Below, piece by piece: positions 8,279-9,263 of a stretch of DNA of 9,263 nucleotides (positions are counted from its first letter, which is position 1; every line of letters begins with the position of its first letter). Source of the stretch: Lachnospiraceae bacterium. GTDB lineage: Bacteria; Bacillota; Clostridia; Lachnospirales; Lachnospiraceae. The stretch is from positions 1 to 9,263 of the forward strand of contig JAGAEH010000240.1 of assembly GCA_017613225.1 (NCBI GenBank), given 5' to 3'. Below the pieces are notes generated by a model that searched no databases, had not been told where the DNA came from, and saw only the letters and a program-made list of their open reading frames with translations. Made by a program: the position numbers and the translations under genes.

Positions 8279-9139
8279 TCAGCAGTTTCCGGTATAGACG
8301 AAGTCCAGGATCTCCCCCGCGGTTTCCGCCAGCCCGTACACTTTCCCCACAGGCGTCGGGCCCCGGTCGGTCATGTGAAAAGCGGGGAAGAAACGGGTGA
8401 TGTGCAGGGGGACTGACCGTCCTATGATATTTCTGTCTTCGTCTTTCAATCCGGCGATCCAGGAGGCCATCTCTCTGATCTCCTGCTCCGAGTCGTTTTC
8501 CCCGGGCACGATCAGCGTGGTGAGCTCCACGTGGCAGCCCTGCACCGCCCGGGCGATGAAGTCCATCACCATGGCGCGGTCGCCCTTCAGCACATCCCGG
8601 TAATAGCGGTCCGTAAAGCCCTTCAGGTCGATGTTCATGGCATCCACGTAAGGCAGCAGCTCCTCCAGTACCTCCAAAGAAGCCGTGCCGTTGGTCACCA
8701 GCACGTTCACCATGCCCATTTCATGGACCAGCTTTGCCGTGTCCCGGACGAATTCCCAGCCCACCAGGGGCTCGTTGTAGGTGAAGGCCAGGCCGATGTT
8801 CCCTCTGTTCCTGTAATAGAAGGCCGTCTCCGCCAGCTCTTTCGGTGTAACAAGCTCTGCCCTGGCGGAATAATATGCCGTCTCCTCGCCCCAGCTGATC
8901 TCGCTGTTCTGGCAGAAGGGGCAGCGCAGGTTGCAGCCGTAACTGCCCGCGGAAAGAATGCGGCTTCCGGGATGAAAGCGGTACAGCGGCTTCTTTTCGA
9001 TGGGATCCAGGGCAAGGGAGGTGAGTCTGCCGTAGTTGGCAGCGGTAATACTGCCGTTCCGGCAGGTGCGGGCGCCGCAGAAGCCAAGCTCCCCTTCTTC
9101 TATTTTGCAGTGCCTGAAACAGACGTTGCAGACGGCCAT
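8279..9139 (-). CDS. amrS: AmmeMemoRadiSam system radical SAM enzyme
   Basis: A 286-residue cytoplasmic radical SAM protein of the type found with AMMECR1- and MEMO-like proteins in the AmmeMemoRadiSam system, whose reaction is not known. The N-terminus has a cysteine-rich segment CNVCFRHCKIEEGELGFCG (C4, C7, C11, C21, and C26 nearby), as expected for a metal or cluster site. The radical SAM motif GCNLRCPFCQN follows (C69, C73, C76). Further family blocks are AFTYNEPLVGWEF (about 118-130), VTNGTASLEVLEELLPYVDAMNIDLKGF and a C-terminal FVYTGNC. The older family label is PflA-like activase, but no pyruvate formate-lyase gene is in the window. The ATG at 9139-9137 has GGAGG (9149-9145) five bases upstream and starts 11 bases after the stop of the AMMECR1-domain gene, which supports the assignment. 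Confidence 0.94.
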   Translation of the reverse strand: MAVCNVCFRHCKIEEGELGFCGARTCRNGSITAANYGRLTSLALDPIEKKPLYRFHPGSRILSAGSYGCNLRCPFCQNSEISWGEETAYYSARAELVTPKELAETAFYYRNRGNIGLAFTYNEPLVGWEFVRDTAKLVHEMGMVNVLVTNGTASLEVLEELLPYVDAMNIDLKGFTDRYYRDVLKGDRAMVMDFIARAVQGCHVELTTLIVPGENDSEQEIREMASWIAGLKDEDRNIIGRSVPLHITRFFPAFHMTDRGPTPVGKVYGLAETAGEILDFVYTGNC

Positions 9140-9150
9140 GGCGTCCTCCG

Positions 9151-9263
9151 TTAATAGTGCCTGATCACTTCAAATCTCTGGAGCGTGTAGGGGTCCAGTT
9201 TGGAGATCCCGCCCTTCTGCCTGGCGATGTCCACCTGCTGTTCCACGGTATCCACGCCCTCCA
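9151..9263 (-). CDS. amrA: AMMECR1-domain protein, AmmeMemoRadiSam system protein A (only the C-terminal 36 residues in window)
   Basis: The minus strand from the right edge to the TAA at 9153-9151 is open in one frame and encodes 36 residues: EGVDTVEQQVDIARQKGGIS, then a short tail ending RFEVIRHY. The EGVDTVEQQV...ARQKGGI pattern is the usual C-terminal end of AMMECR1 domains, and the next gene is the system's radical SAM enzyme, so the two identifications support each other. AMMECR1 function is unknown. In many Clostridia this domain is fused behind a MEMO-like (protein B) domain, and whether that holds here cannot be seen because the gene continues past the window. The other two frames close or give no family resemblance. 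Confidence 0.82.
   Translation of the reverse strand, partial: EGVDTVEQQVDIARQKGGISKLDPYTLQRFEVIRHY

Noticed and set aside
8279..9139. Pyruvate formate-lyase activating enzyme
   Set aside because: Older annotations use this label for the family, but the N-terminal cysteine cluster, the YTGNC ending and the adjacent AMMECR1 domain point to the AmmeMemoRadiSam enzyme.

Overview
This window reads as a chromosomal housekeeping segment of a GC-rich member of the Clostridia (Bacillota), most likely Lachnospiraceae or a close relative. This placement is inferred from the protein families and Gram-positive style ribosome binding sites, not from a marker gene or search. The families are a UPF0291/DUF896 small protein, a YerB-like DUF3048 lipoprotein, a SpoVB/YtgP-type flippase and the uncharacterised COG2509 flavoprotein. 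All ten genes (eight complete, two cut by the window edges) lie on the minus strand, so transcription runs from high to low coordinates. Every convincing gene has a long, uninterrupted family match, and coding density is very high. The only non-coding gap above 25 bases is 8123-8278.

Right block (8279-9263): the end of an AMMECR1-domain gene is followed after 11 bases by a complete radical SAM gene of the AmmeMemoRadiSam system. This system is conserved from bacteria to archaea and its function is unknown. An inverted repeat (8192-8250) follows the radical SAM gene, and then a good extended -10 promoter (8150-8158) starts the next unit.

Main block (1-8178): one apparent operon reads phoH, ybeY, a DUF3048 lipoprotein, a MurJ/SpoVB-type lipid flippase, a BaiN/RdsA-family flavoprotein, a COG2509 flavoprotein, a DUF896 protein and miaB, and continues past the left edge. 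Four of the seven junctions overlap by 1 or 4 bases (ATGA or TGATG), and the other three gaps are 3, 12 and 22 bases. No terminator or internal promoter is evident between them. The operon joins RNA metabolism at both ends (PhoH, YbeY, MiaB) to an envelope pair (lipoprotein, flippase) and two flavoproteins of unknown substrate in the middle.

I see no mobile element, CRISPR array, RNA gene or defence system, and no clear evidence of a wholly new system. The most useful leads are the functionally unassigned conserved genes (AmmeMemoRadiSam pair, tandem flavoproteins, DUF3048 protein), the DNA symmetry in the phoH promoter, and a Cys-to-Gly change in a family motif of the BaiN-like protein.
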